This document shows, piece after piece, positions 53,049-60,397 of a DNA stretch of 64,000 nt; within the stretch, counting starts at the first letter, position 1; every line of letters begins with the position of its first letter. The translations under genes were made by a program, and so were the position numbers. The notes below the pieces were generated by a model, which saw nothing but the letters and a program-made list of their open reading frames with translations, searched no databases and was not told where the DNA came from. Location of the stretch: positions 50,191 to 114,190 of the forward strand of contig NZ_JABMJK010000018.1 of the NCBI RefSeq assembly GCF_013376005.1, written 5' to 3'. The DNA comes from Duganella sp. SG902. Its GTDB lineage: Bacteria; Pseudomonadota; Gammaproteobacteria; Burkholderiales; Burkholderiaceae_D.

Positions 53049-54329
53049 GTGCTCACCGCATCTCTGATCTTCCTCGCCACCCTGATCCTGGTGATCTGGC
53101 AGCCGCGCGGCCTCGGCATCGGCTGGAGCGCGGCGGCCGGCGCCTTCACCGCGCTGCTGGCTGGCGTCATCCATACCGCCGACATTCCCGCTGTCTGGCA
53201 CATCGTCTGGAACGCGACCGGCACCTTCGTGGCGATTATCATCATCAGCCTGTTGCTCGACAAGGCCGGTTTCTTCGAATGGACCGCGCTCCACGTCGCG
53301 CGCTGGGGGCAGGGTAGCGGACGCCGCCTGTTCGTGCTGCTGGTCTTGCTCGGCGCGGCGGTCTCCGCCTTGTTCGCCAACGACGGCGCGGCCCTGATCC
53401 TCACGCCCATCGTGATCGCCATGCTGCGCGCGCTGCGGTTTTCGGCCAAGGCCACGCTGGCCTTCGTCATGGCGGCCGGCTTCGTCGCCGACACGTCCAG
53501 CCTGCCGCTGGTGGTGTCGAACCTGGTCAACATCGTGTCGGCCGACTACTTCAAGATCGGTTTCGCGCGCTACGCGGCCGTGATGGCGCCGGTGAACCTG
53601 GTGGCGGTGGCGGCGACGCTGGCGGCGCTGATGTTGTTCTTCCGCAAGGACATCCCGGCCAGCTACGATCTGGCGCAGCTGAAAGCGCCCGAGGAGGCCA
53701 TTCACGACCGCGCCACCTTCGTCGCCGGCTGGTGGGTGTTGGGCTTGCTGCTGATGGGCTTCTTCTGGCTGGAGCCGATGGGCGTGCCGATCAGCGCCGT
53801 CGCCGCGACAGGCGCCGCGCTGCTGCTCATCGTCGCCGGCCGCGGCCACCGGATTTCGATCCGCGAGGTGTTGGGCAACGCGCCGTGGCAGGTGGTGGTG
53901 TTCTCGCTCGGCATGTACCTGGTGGTCTATGGATTGCGCAACGCCGGGCTGACCGGCTACCTGACCGCGTTGCTTAATGAGTGCGCGAAGTACGGCGTGT
54001 GGGGCGCCGCGCTTGGTACCGGCTTCATCACCGCCATCCTGTCCTCTATCATGAACAACATGCCGACGGTGCTGGTTGGCGCGCTGTCGATCGATGCCAC
54101 TTCAGCGCAAGGCGTGGTGCGCGAGGCGATGGTCTATGCCAACGTGATCGGCAGCGATCTGGGGCCGAAAATCACGCCAATCGGCAGCCTGGCGACGCTG
54201 CTGTGGCTGCATGTGCTGGCCGCCAAGGACATCCGGATATCGTGGGGCTATTACTTCCGCGTTGGCGTGGTGCTGACCTTGCCGGTGCTCGCCATCACTC
54301 TTGCCGCGTTGGCGGTGCGCCTCGCTTAA
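53049..54329 (+). CDS. arsB: Arsenite efflux permease ArsB
   Basis: The 426-residue inner-membrane protein has about 11-12 hydrophobic segments and the ArsB patterns LFANDGAALILTPIVIAML, FVADTSSLPLVVSNLVNI and IMNNMPTVLVGALS with late GSDLGPKITPIGSLATLLW. It exports arsenite with the proton gradient. It starts with GTG at 53049 behind AAAGGACAAAC. No ArsA ATPase gene is present, so it works as a secondary transporter. Confidence 0.93.
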   Translation: MLTASLIFLATLILVIWQPRGLGIGWSAAAGAFTALLAGVIHTADIPAVWHIVWNATGTFVAIIIISLLLDKAGFFEWTALHVARWGQGSGRRLFVLLVLLGAAVSALFANDGAALILTPIVIAMLRALRFSAKATLAFVMAAGFVADTSSLPLVVSNLVNIVSADYFKIGFARYAAVMAPVNLVAVAATLAALMLFFRKDIPASYDLAQLKAPEEAIHDRATFVAGWWVLGLLLMGFFWLEPMGVPISAVAATGAALLLIVAGRGHRISIREVLGNAPWQVVVFSLGMYLVVYGLRNAGLTGYLTALLNECAKYGVWGAALGTGFITAILSSIMNNMPTVLVGALSIDATSAQGVVREAMVYANVIGSDLGPKITPIGSLATLLWLHVLAAKDIRISWGYYFRVGVVLTLPVLAITLAALAVRLA

Positions 54330-54339
54330 CGGAGACATC

Positions 54340-55056
54340 ATGGACAAAATCGACAACCTGCCTAATATCAACCCATCGCAGCTAGACCTGCCGACGCTGG
54401 ACAAGCTCGCTCCGGTCGGCGATATGAACCACCCGCCGCGCATCCTGATGCTGTATGGCTCGTTGCGCGAGCGTTCGTTCAGCCGCTACCTCACCGAGGA
54501 GGCGGCCCGCATTCTGGAGCATTTCGGCGCCGAAGTGAAAATCTTCAATCCCATGGAATTGCCGATGGTGGGCAGCGTGCCGGAAGACCACCCCAAAGTG
54601 GCCGAGTTGCGCGAGCTGTGCCTGTGGTCGGAAGGGCAGGTCTGGTGCAGCCCGGAGCGCCACGGCGCGATCACGGCGGTGATGAAGAACCAGATTGACT
54701 GGATACCGCTGGAAATGGGCGCGATCCGCCCCAGCCAGGGGCGCACGCTGGCCGTCATGCAAGTGTGCGGCGGTTCGCAGTCGTTCAACGTGGTCAACAC
54801 GTTGCGCCTGCTCGGCCGCTGGATGCGCATGTTCACCATCCCCAACCAGTCCTCGGTGCCGATGGCCTACAAGGAATTTGACGAGCAAGGCCGCATGCGC
54901 CAGTCCGGCTACTATGATCGCGTGGTCGACGTGATGGAGGAATTGTTCAAGATGACGCTATTGCTGCGCGGCCGGGCCGACTATCTCACCGACCGCTACA
55001 GCGAACGCAACGAACGGTCGATGAAGGCGATTAACCAGGCCATCAAGAAGATCTGA
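54340..55056 (+). CDS. arsH: ArsH NADPH-dependent FMN reductase
   Basis: The 238-residue flavoprotein has the flavodoxin-like fold with LMLYGSLRERSFSRYLTEEA binding FMN, and CSPERHGAITAVMKNQIDWIPL. ArsH oxidises or detoxifies organoarsenicals such as trivalent methylarsenite and closes the ars operon here. The ATG at 54340 lies ten bases after the arsB stop, behind GGAGA. The ORF starting earlier overlaps arsB and is rejected. Confidence 0.93.
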   Translation: MDKIDNLPNINPSQLDLPTLDKLAPVGDMNHPPRILMLYGSLRERSFSRYLTEEAARILEHFGAEVKIFNPMELPMVGSVPEDHPKVAELRELCLWSEGQVWCSPERHGAITAVMKNQIDWIPLEMGAIRPSQGRTLAVMQVCGGSQSFNVVNTLRLLGRWMRMFTIPNQSSVPMAYKEFDEQGRMRQSGYYDRVVDVMEELFKMTLLLRGRADYLTDRYSERNERSMKAINQAIKKI

Positions 55057-55066
55057 TGGAACTGAC

Positions 55067-55090
55067 GTGACGCGTGAGCGCTGGCGTCAC
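55067..55090. terminator. Hairpin between convergent arsH and nrsF
   Basis: GTGACGC (55067-55073) and GCGTCAC (55084-55090) form a perfect 7-bp stem in the 30-base gap of two convergent genes. It has no T run on either side, so its role as a two-way terminator is only possible. Confidence 0.35.
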
Positions 55091-55722
55091 CACGCCAGCA
55101 GACGCGGTCCCAGCAACGCGCCCAGCGCGGTGGGAATGAGTATGCCCAGCAGGTACCAGAAACCGACGAACACGATGCTCAGTTCCGGGCAGTGCAGGCA
55201 GTAGACGACGGCGGCGGCGGCGCCTGCGGCGAAACCGGCCGCCGCGCCAGCGAGACGCAGCCGCGTCGGCGCGCGCTTGCGCATCACGTTCAGCACGGCG
55301 GCGAACATCGGCAGCGAAATCAAAGCGATCAGCAAGGGGCAGTAGCGCCAAGTGGCGCCCCAGAACAAGCCGGCGCGCGCTTCCGGCACGGCGTTCGCCA
55401 GGGCCACGCCGGCCGCGATCCACACCGCCAACACCGGGCCGCTCACAAGGAACGGCAGCGCGCCGGTGCGCGCGCCGGGCGCGGACAGGCGTTTGGCCGC
55501 CAGCCAGCCGGCGGCGGCGAGGGCCAGCGAGAATACCAGCTTGCCCCAGAACGCAGGCCACGTGAGTTCTTCCAACAGGTTGGGACGCACGCCCAGCAGC
55601 GCCAGCATCAAGACGCCGCTGGCTAGCAGGCCGCCTAACAATGGCAGCAGCAGGGTGCGCGTCGGAGGAGGGCCGGCATCCGGCCCACTGGAGAGCATAT
55701 CGATCAGGTCATCCGTCTTCAT
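55087..55722 (-). CDS. nrsF: NrsF-type anti-sigma factor (DUF1109)
   Basis: The 211-residue protein has six hydrophobic segments after a short cytoplasmic N-terminus (MKTDDLIDMLSSGPD), the layout of DUF1109/NrsF anti-sigma factors of SigF-type ECF sigmas. The conserved paired Cys appear in WRYCPLLIAL and VVYCLHCPELS, as expected for a redox- or metal-sensing membrane protein. It overlaps the upstream sigma factor gene (ATGA) and should hold that sigma at the membrane until stress arises. Confidence 0.85.
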   Translation of the reverse strand: MKTDDLIDMLSSGPDAGPPPTRTLLLPLLGGLLASGVLMLALLGVRPNLLEELTWPAFWGKLVFSLALAAAGWLAAKRLSAPGARTGALPFLVSGPVLAVWIAAGVALANAVPEARAGLFWGATWRYCPLLIALISLPMFAAVLNVMRKRAPTRLRLAGAAAGFAAGAAAAVVYCLHCPELSIVFVGFWYLLGILIPTALGALLGPRLLAW

Positions 55723-56315
55723 TTCGTTTCCCGCAAAGTTGCCGCCAACGCCTTCAAGCCCCGGTGTACCGACACCTTGACCGAGGCTTCGGACATGTTC
55801 AATTTCCGCGCCGCCTCGCGCACGGACAAGCCGTCCAGCTTTGTATAAACGATGGCGTCGCGCTGCTTGTCCGGCAGTGTGGCCAATAATTTTTCCACGT
55901 CGCGCTGGGCGTCGCCGGCTTCCTGGTCGGCGCTGGCGAACAGGGCCTCTTCATCGTCGATAGGCTGATGCAGGCTGTCCTGGCGCGCGTAGCGACGCAG
56001 CCAGTCGATCAGCTTATAGCGCGCGATCGCGTAAATCCACGCCGTCACCGGCAAGCCGCTGTCGTAGCTGAGGCGCTGGTTATGTATGGCCAGCAGCGAT
56101 TCCTGCACCAGATCCTCCACCTGGTCCGGCCACGCGCCCAGGCGGCGGCGCAGGAAGGCGCGCAGGTAGGGCGTGGTGGCCTGCAGGAAGCGGCGATAGG
56201 CCTGGGCGTCGCCGTCCAGTCCTTGCAGGAATAGCGCGTGCAGGCGCAACTCGGTATGGCGCAGCGGGTTCTGCTCTGTTATTCGTTCCATGGGCGCCAT
56301 TGGTAACAGTCTCAT
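55719..56315 (-). CDS. sigF: ECF RNA polymerase sigma factor, SigF-like
   Basis: The 198-residue protein has sigma region 2 (LVQESLLAIHNQRLSYD, VTAWIYAIARYKLIDWLRRY) and region 4 (LPDKQRDAIVYTKLDGLSVREAA split from KLNMSEASVKVSVHRGLKAL), as in ECF sigmas of the Caulobacter SigF group. It is paired with an NrsF-type anti-sigma by a four-base overlap. In-frame starts at 56315, 56300 and 56291 are possible. It is divergent from the cytochrome b operon, whose promoter carries a SigF-type sequence. Confidence 0.85.
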   Translation of the reverse strand: MRLLPMAPMERITEQNPLRHTELRLHALFLQGLDGDAQAYRRFLQATTPYLRAFLRRRLGAWPDQVEDLVQESLLAIHNQRLSYDSGLPVTAWIYAIARYKLIDWLRRYARQDSLHQPIDDEEALFASADQEAGDAQRDVEKLLATLPDKQRDAIVYTKLDGLSVREAARKLNMSEASVKVSVHRGLKALAATLRETK

Positions 56316-56338
56316 TCAAAAATATTTTTGTTCGCCGC

Positions 56339-56365
56339 TGTAACCTTGTCGCCGGTTGCAGCGAA
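56339..56365 (+). promoter_or_regulatory. SigF-type promoter of the cytochrome b/molybdoenzyme operon
   Basis: TGTAACC (56339-56345), 16 bases, then CGAA (56362-56365). This matches the GTAACC-N16-CGAA type that I recall for Caulobacter SigF promoters. The predicted start lies about 30 bases before the ATG at 56403. It sits between the divergent sigma gene and its presumed target operon. Confidence 0.6.
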
Positions 56366-56402
56366 TTACCTGTCACTGTCCCCACAATGCAGGTAATGCA
56401 CA

Positions 56403-57038
56403 ATGAAACGTTCGAATCCGCGTCAGCATGATATGCCGACTGACGCCGACAAGTCAAAACCGGTCCATCCGGCATGGCTGCGCTGCACGCACTGGCTTAA
56501 CGCCATCGCCGTGCTGCTGCTGATCGGCAGCGGCTGGCGCATCTACAACGCCACCGGCTTCCTCGGTTTCAAAATCCCGCGCGATATTACGCTAGGTGGT
56601 TGGCTCGGTGGCGCGTTGCAGTGGCACTTCGCCGCCATGTGGCTGTTGATCGCCAACGGCTTGCTGTATTTGCTCGTCAACCTGATGTCAGGCCGCTTGC
56701 GCCGGCAGTTCTTTCCGATCTCTCCGCGCCAACTGCTGCGTGACCTGATGGCGGCGCTGCGCGGCAAGCTGTCCCACGCCGATCCGCGCCACTACAACAG
56801 CGTGCAGCGGCTGGCCTATGTGTTCGTCATGCTGGACAGCGCGCTGTTGGTGCTGTCAGGGCTGGTGCTGTGGAAGTCGGTGCAGTTCCCGCTGTTGCGC
56901 GAACTGCTGGGCGGCTATGAAGGCGCGCGCTATGTGCACTTCATTGCCATGACCGGGCTATGTGTTTTCATCGCCGTGCATGTGGTGATGGTGGCGCTGG
57001 TTCCTCGTACTTTGCTGGCCATGCTGCGTGGCCGCTGA
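56403..57038 (+). CDS. Cytochrome b561-type membrane subunit
   Basis: The 211-residue protein has four membrane segments and four well-placed His residues (LRCTHWLNAIAV, LQWHFAAMWLL, YVHFIAMTGLC and AVHVVMVALV), typical of di-haem cytochrome b of the b561/hydrogenase b-subunit type. It probably passes quinol electrons to the molybdopterin protein encoded next. An alternative start is the ATG at 56433. It is preceded by a SigF-type promoter. Confidence 0.82.
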   Translation: MKRSNPRQHDMPTDADKSKPVHPAWLRCTHWLNAIAVLLLIGSGWRIYNATGFLGFKIPRDITLGGWLGGALQWHFAAMWLLIANGLLYLLVNLMSGRLRRQFFPISPRQLLRDLMAALRGKLSHADPRHYNSVQRLAYVFVMLDSALLVLSGLVLWKSVQFPLLRELLGGYEGARYVHFIAMTGLCVFIAVHVVMVALVPRTLLAMLRGR

Positions 57039-57043
57039 ACATC

Positions 57044-57808
57044 ATGAAAATTATCCTGCCCAACGACCGCGATTTGATTCTCAAGGACGCCATCGCCCGC
57101 GTCGCCCAACCTTCACGCCGTGCTTTCCTGCAGCGTAGCCTGACGCTAGGAGGCTTGAGCATGCTGACCGGGTGCTCGCTGACCGACAGCGAGAGCGTGG
57201 AGACCGCGCTGGCCGCCATGTCGCGTTTCAACGACTGCGCCCAGGCGCTGCTGTTCGATCCGACGCGCCTGGCGCCGACCTATGCTGCCAGCATGATCAC
57301 GTGGCCATTCCCGTTCAACGCCTATTACGGCGAGGACGAAATCCGAGTGGTGGACGGCGAGGCGTGGCGGCTGGAGCTTAGTGGCCTGATCGCCGACCGC
57401 AAGCCGTGGACACTGCAACAGCTGCGCGCATTGCCACAGCAGTCGCAAATCACGCGCCACATCTGCGTGGAAGGTTGGAGCGCGATAGGCCAGTGGGGCG
57501 GTGTACCGTTTGCCCACTTCCTGCGCCGCGTCGGCGCGGACCTGAGCGCCAAATATGTCGGCTTCAAATGCGCCGACGACTATTTCACCAGCATCGACAT
57601 GGCGACCGCGTTGCATCCGCAAACCATCATGGCATTGAGCTATGACGGCCAGCCTTTGTCGCCGAAGTATGGCTTCCCGATGAAGCTGCGCATGCCGACC
57701 AAGCTCGGATACAAGAATCCCAAGCACGTACAAGCCATTTTTGTCACCAATACCTACTCTGGCGGCTACTGGGAAGACCAGGGGTATAACTGGTTCGGCG
57801 GCAGCTGA
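57044..57808 (+). CDS. Tat-exported molybdopterin oxidoreductase (sulfite oxidase family)
   Basis: The 254-residue protein has a twin-arginine signal, SRRAFLQRSLTLGG at residues 24-37, and a sulfite-oxidase-like domain with the molybdenum-ligand Cys in HICVEGWSAIGQWGG and the tail PTKLGYKNPKHVQAI. It resembles YedY/MsrP but is paired with a soluble-size cytochrome b rather than with MsrQ. A role in repairing oxidised methionine or handling another S- or N-oxide is possible. It starts five bases after the cytochrome stop. Confidence 0.83.
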   Translation: MKIILPNDRDLILKDAIARVAQPSRRAFLQRSLTLGGLSMLTGCSLTDSESVETALAAMSRFNDCAQALLFDPTRLAPTYAASMITWPFPFNAYYGEDEIRVVDGEAWRLELSGLIADRKPWTLQQLRALPQQSQITRHICVEGWSAIGQWGGVPFAHFLRRVGADLSAKYVGFKCADDYFTSIDMATALHPQTIMALSYDGQPLSPKYGFPMKLRMPTKLGYKNPKHVQAIFVTNTYSGGYWEDQGYNWFGGS

Positions 57809-57837
57809 ACCCTCATTCACTTTACAGAGGAATCATC

Positions 57838-58062
57838 ATGAAAAAAATCACCATCGCACTGATCGCAGCTTTCCTGTCCATGTCCGGCGCCGTCCACGCG
57901 CAGGACGCCATGAAGAAGGAGGAACCGGCCATGCAGAAGGACAAAATGGCCAAGGACAAGATGGCCAAGGACGGCATGAAAAAGGACGAAATGAAGAAAG
58001 ATGCAATGAAAAAGGACGAAATGAAAAAAGACGAGATGAAGAAGGACGAAATGAAAAAATAA
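57838..58062 (+). CDS. Pentapeptide MXKDX repeat protein
   Basis: A 74-residue exported protein: signal peptide residues 1-22 (ending VHAQ), then repeats of the unit M-K-K-D-E/A (also MAKDK, MQKDK) to the end. The mature part is highly charged and unstructured. Proteins of this type are common next to SigF/NrsF systems in beta- and alphaproteobacteria and may bind metal through methionines or act as a periplasmic sponge for oxidants. It is the last gene of the SigF-controlled operon. Confidence 0.85.
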   Translation: MKKITIALIAAFLSMSGAVHAQDAMKKEEPAMQKDKMAKDKMAKDGMKKDEMKKDAMKKDEMKKDEMKKDEMKK

Positions 58063-58068
58063 CAGCAT

Positions 58069-58099
58069 GGCCGGATACGCAACACCCTCGTGTCCGGCC
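58069..58099 (+). terminator. Stem-loop after the MXKDX gene
   Basis: GGCCGGATAC (58069-58078) pairs with GTGTCCGGCC (58090-58099), all Watson-Crick except one G-U, with an 11-base loop, seven bases after the stop codon. The following sequence is T-poor until CCTTTTGG at 58110, so it is a weak intrinsic terminator. A second small hairpin, ATCCTTT-TGG-AAAGGAT, follows at 58108-58124. Confidence 0.5.
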
Positions 58100-58198
58100 T
58101 CAATCCTATCCTTTTGGAAAGGATGAAATTTCCCTGGTGGAATCATCGTAGAATGAATTTCATCGGTTCGCGAGGTCGAACCCGCCAGGAGACAGAAC

Positions 58199-59770
58199 AT
58201 GCATTTCACCGGTTTGAAAATAGGCGCGCGCCTCGCCACGGCGTTTGGCGTGCTGTTGCTGATGTTGATGATCGTCGCCGCTGTTGGCGTCAACCGGATG
58301 TCGGCGATACGCCGCTCCATGACCGAGATCACGCAAGGGAACGACGTGGAGGCCAACCTGGCCCAAGACATGCGCCTCAGCGTCGAAGACCGCATGCTTG
58401 CGCTGCGCAACGTCATTCTGCTGGAGGACCCGGCGCAGATGCGCGAGCACGTGGAGCGCATGCGCGCGCAGGAAAAAATTTACGACGAGGCTGAGCGCAA
58501 GCTGCTCGACACCTTCGCCGTCCACGGCATCGAAGACGACGAGCGTCGCCTGCTGGACGAGGCCAAGGCCCAATCCAACGCCGCGCTGCCATTGATGGCA
58601 AAAATCCAGGCGCTCGGCTTGGAGAACAAGAACGCCGAGGCCACGGCCATGCTGATCGACCAATTGCGCCCGGTGCATGACAAATGGCAGGCCGCGCTGG
58701 CGGCGCTGGTGGCGAGCGAACACCGTCAAAACGAGGAGGAAACCGCGGCCTCCGACTCGGCCTACAGCATGGCGCGCAATCTCATGATCGGCATCGGCCT
58801 GGCGGCGGTGCTGGCCGGCGCGGTGGTCTCGGTGCTGATCACGCGCAGCATTGTCGTTCCAATCGAGCGCGCGGTGGTCATCGCGCAGACCGTGGCCAGC
58901 GGCGATCTGTCGAGCAAGATCGTGGTCGACAGCGGCGACGAAACCGGCATGCTGCTGGCCGCGCTAAAGGAGATGAATCTTGGCTTGCAGACCATTGTCG
59001 GCCAGGTCCGCAAGGGAACGAATGCCATCCGCAGCGCGTCGCAGGAAATCGCCGCAGGCAACCTGGATTTGTCCGCGCGCACCGAGCAGCAGGCCGGCGC
59101 GCTCGAGGAAACCGCATCGTCGATGGAAGAACTGACCAGCACGGTCAGGCAGAACGACGACAACGCACGTCAGGCCGACAGTCTCGCCGCCAAAGCTTCA
59201 GAGGTTGCCAGCAAGGGCGGTGCCGTGATCGCCAACGTAGTACAGACCATGGAAGCGATCAACGCCTCGTCGAAACGGATCGCGGACATCATCGGCGTGA
59301 TCGACGGTATCGCCTTCCAGACCAACATCCTCGCCTTGAACGCGGCCGTCGAAGCGGCGCGGGCCGGCGAGCAGGGACGCGGCTTCGCGGTGGTGGCCAA
59401 CGAGGTGCGCAACCTGGCCCACCGCAGCGCCGCCGCAGCCAAAGAGATCAAGGAACTGATCGACGATTCGGTGAGCAAGGTGGATTCAGGCACGCAGCTG
59501 GTGGACCATGCCGGCAGCACCATGAGCGAAGTGGTTGACAGCGTGCGCCGCGTGAGCGCCATCATCTCCGACATCGCCGCCGCAAGCCGTGAGCAGAGCG
59601 CGGGCATCGAACAAGTCAATCGGGCGATATTGGAAATGGACGGCGTCACGCAGCAGAACGCATCGCTGGTGGAACAATCGGCGACGTCGGCGGAGGCCCT
59701 GCAGGACCAAGCGGCCTCCCTGGCCGGCGTAGTCAATAAATTTGTACTGGCGGGTTTTGGGCGGCGTTAG
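58199..59770 (+). CDS. Methyl-accepting chemotaxis protein
   Basis: A 523-residue chemoreceptor with the same layout as the one at 19.6 kb: membrane segment one (about 13-33), a periplasmic four-helix-bundle sensor, membrane segment two (about 193-213), HAMP, and the signalling hairpin with IAFQTNILALNAAVEAARAG. The sensor part differs, so the ligand should differ. A CAGGAGA ribosome site precedes the ATG. It has no C-terminal CheR-docking pentapeptide. It stands alone. Confidence 0.93.
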   Translation: MHFTGLKIGARLATAFGVLLLMLMIVAAVGVNRMSAIRRSMTEITQGNDVEANLAQDMRLSVEDRMLALRNVILLEDPAQMREHVERMRAQEKIYDEAERKLLDTFAVHGIEDDERRLLDEAKAQSNAALPLMAKIQALGLENKNAEATAMLIDQLRPVHDKWQAALAALVASEHRQNEEETAASDSAYSMARNLMIGIGLAAVLAGAVVSVLITRSIVVPIERAVVIAQTVASGDLSSKIVVDSGDETGMLLAALKEMNLGLQTIVGQVRKGTNAIRSASQEIAAGNLDLSARTEQQAGALEETASSMEELTSTVRQNDDNARQADSLAAKASEVASKGGAVIANVVQTMEAINASSKRIADIIGVIDGIAFQTNILALNAAVEAARAGEQGRGFAVVANEVRNLAHRSAAAAKEIKELIDDSVSKVDSGTQLVDHAGSTMSEVVDSVRRVSAIISDIAAASREQSAGIEQVNRAILEMDGVTQQNASLVEQSATSAEALQDQAASLAGVVNKFVLAGFGRR

Positions 59771-59821
59771 GATTTGTCGGCTCTTCATCTTTGCAGTTAA
59801 CTCGACGTAATAGGTGATCAC

Positions 59822-60382
59822 ATGGACATACAACCGCAGGCAGCTCGATTTCACACCGAAGCCACAGCTGACGGACTCAAAGTCGTCATTCCCGCCAGGA
59901 GAAATTGGGTTACCGTGCTCTTTTTGTCGGCGTGGCTCGGCGGTTGGGCAATGGGCGAAACAAACGTAGCCGGCCAGTTACTCCACGGCGGGGGAAAAAC
60001 AGCCGCCGCCTTTCTCGTCTTCTGGCTAGTCGCTTGGACCCTTGGCGGCATTTTCGCCCTCGGCAGTGTCCTCTGGCAGTTGGCAGGCCGCGAAGTCCTT
60101 ACCGCCAATTCTACAGCGCTCATACATAGGGTTGAGATCTTCGGCCTTGGTGTTAACCGCTCCTATGCGGCATCCGGTATCAAGAATCTCCGCGCCACCG
60201 AACGCCCCGCGTCGCCTACGTCGAACCAGCGCGTATTGTTCCCGCCGCTCTTCGGCGCCGGGCATGGCCTCATAGCGTTTGATTACGGGGCCAGAACAAT
60301 CCGGACTGGTTCGTCGTTAGATGAGGCGGAGGCCAAGCTGCTGGTCAGCAGCTTGGCGCCACATCTGCCGCGTCAATTGTAA
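59822..60382 (+). CDS. Hypothetical two-helix membrane protein
   Basis: A 186-residue protein with two membrane segments (about 30-48 and 63-88) and a soluble C-terminal part containing FDYGARTIRTGSSLDEAEAK. This arrangement resembles small PH-like membrane proteins of bacteria, but no domain is certain. Codon use seems less GC-biased than that of its neighbours, which may mean later acquisition. Its end faces the convergent DUF1111 gene. Confidence 0.6.
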   Translation: MDIQPQAARFHTEATADGLKVVIPARRNWVTVLFLSAWLGGWAMGETNVAGQLLHGGGKTAAAFLVFWLVAWTLGGIFALGSVLWQLAGREVLTANSTALIHRVEIFGLGVNRSYAASGIKNLRATERPASPTSNQRVLFPPLFGAGHGLIAFDYGARTIRTGSSLDEAEAKLLVSSLAPHLPRQL

Positions 60383-60397
60383 ACCCTGGACCTTCGG

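Noticed and set aside
57044..57808. MsrP of an MsrPQ system
   Set aside because: The partner is a b561-type cytochrome encoded upstream, not an MsrQ-type protein, and only the family fold is certain.
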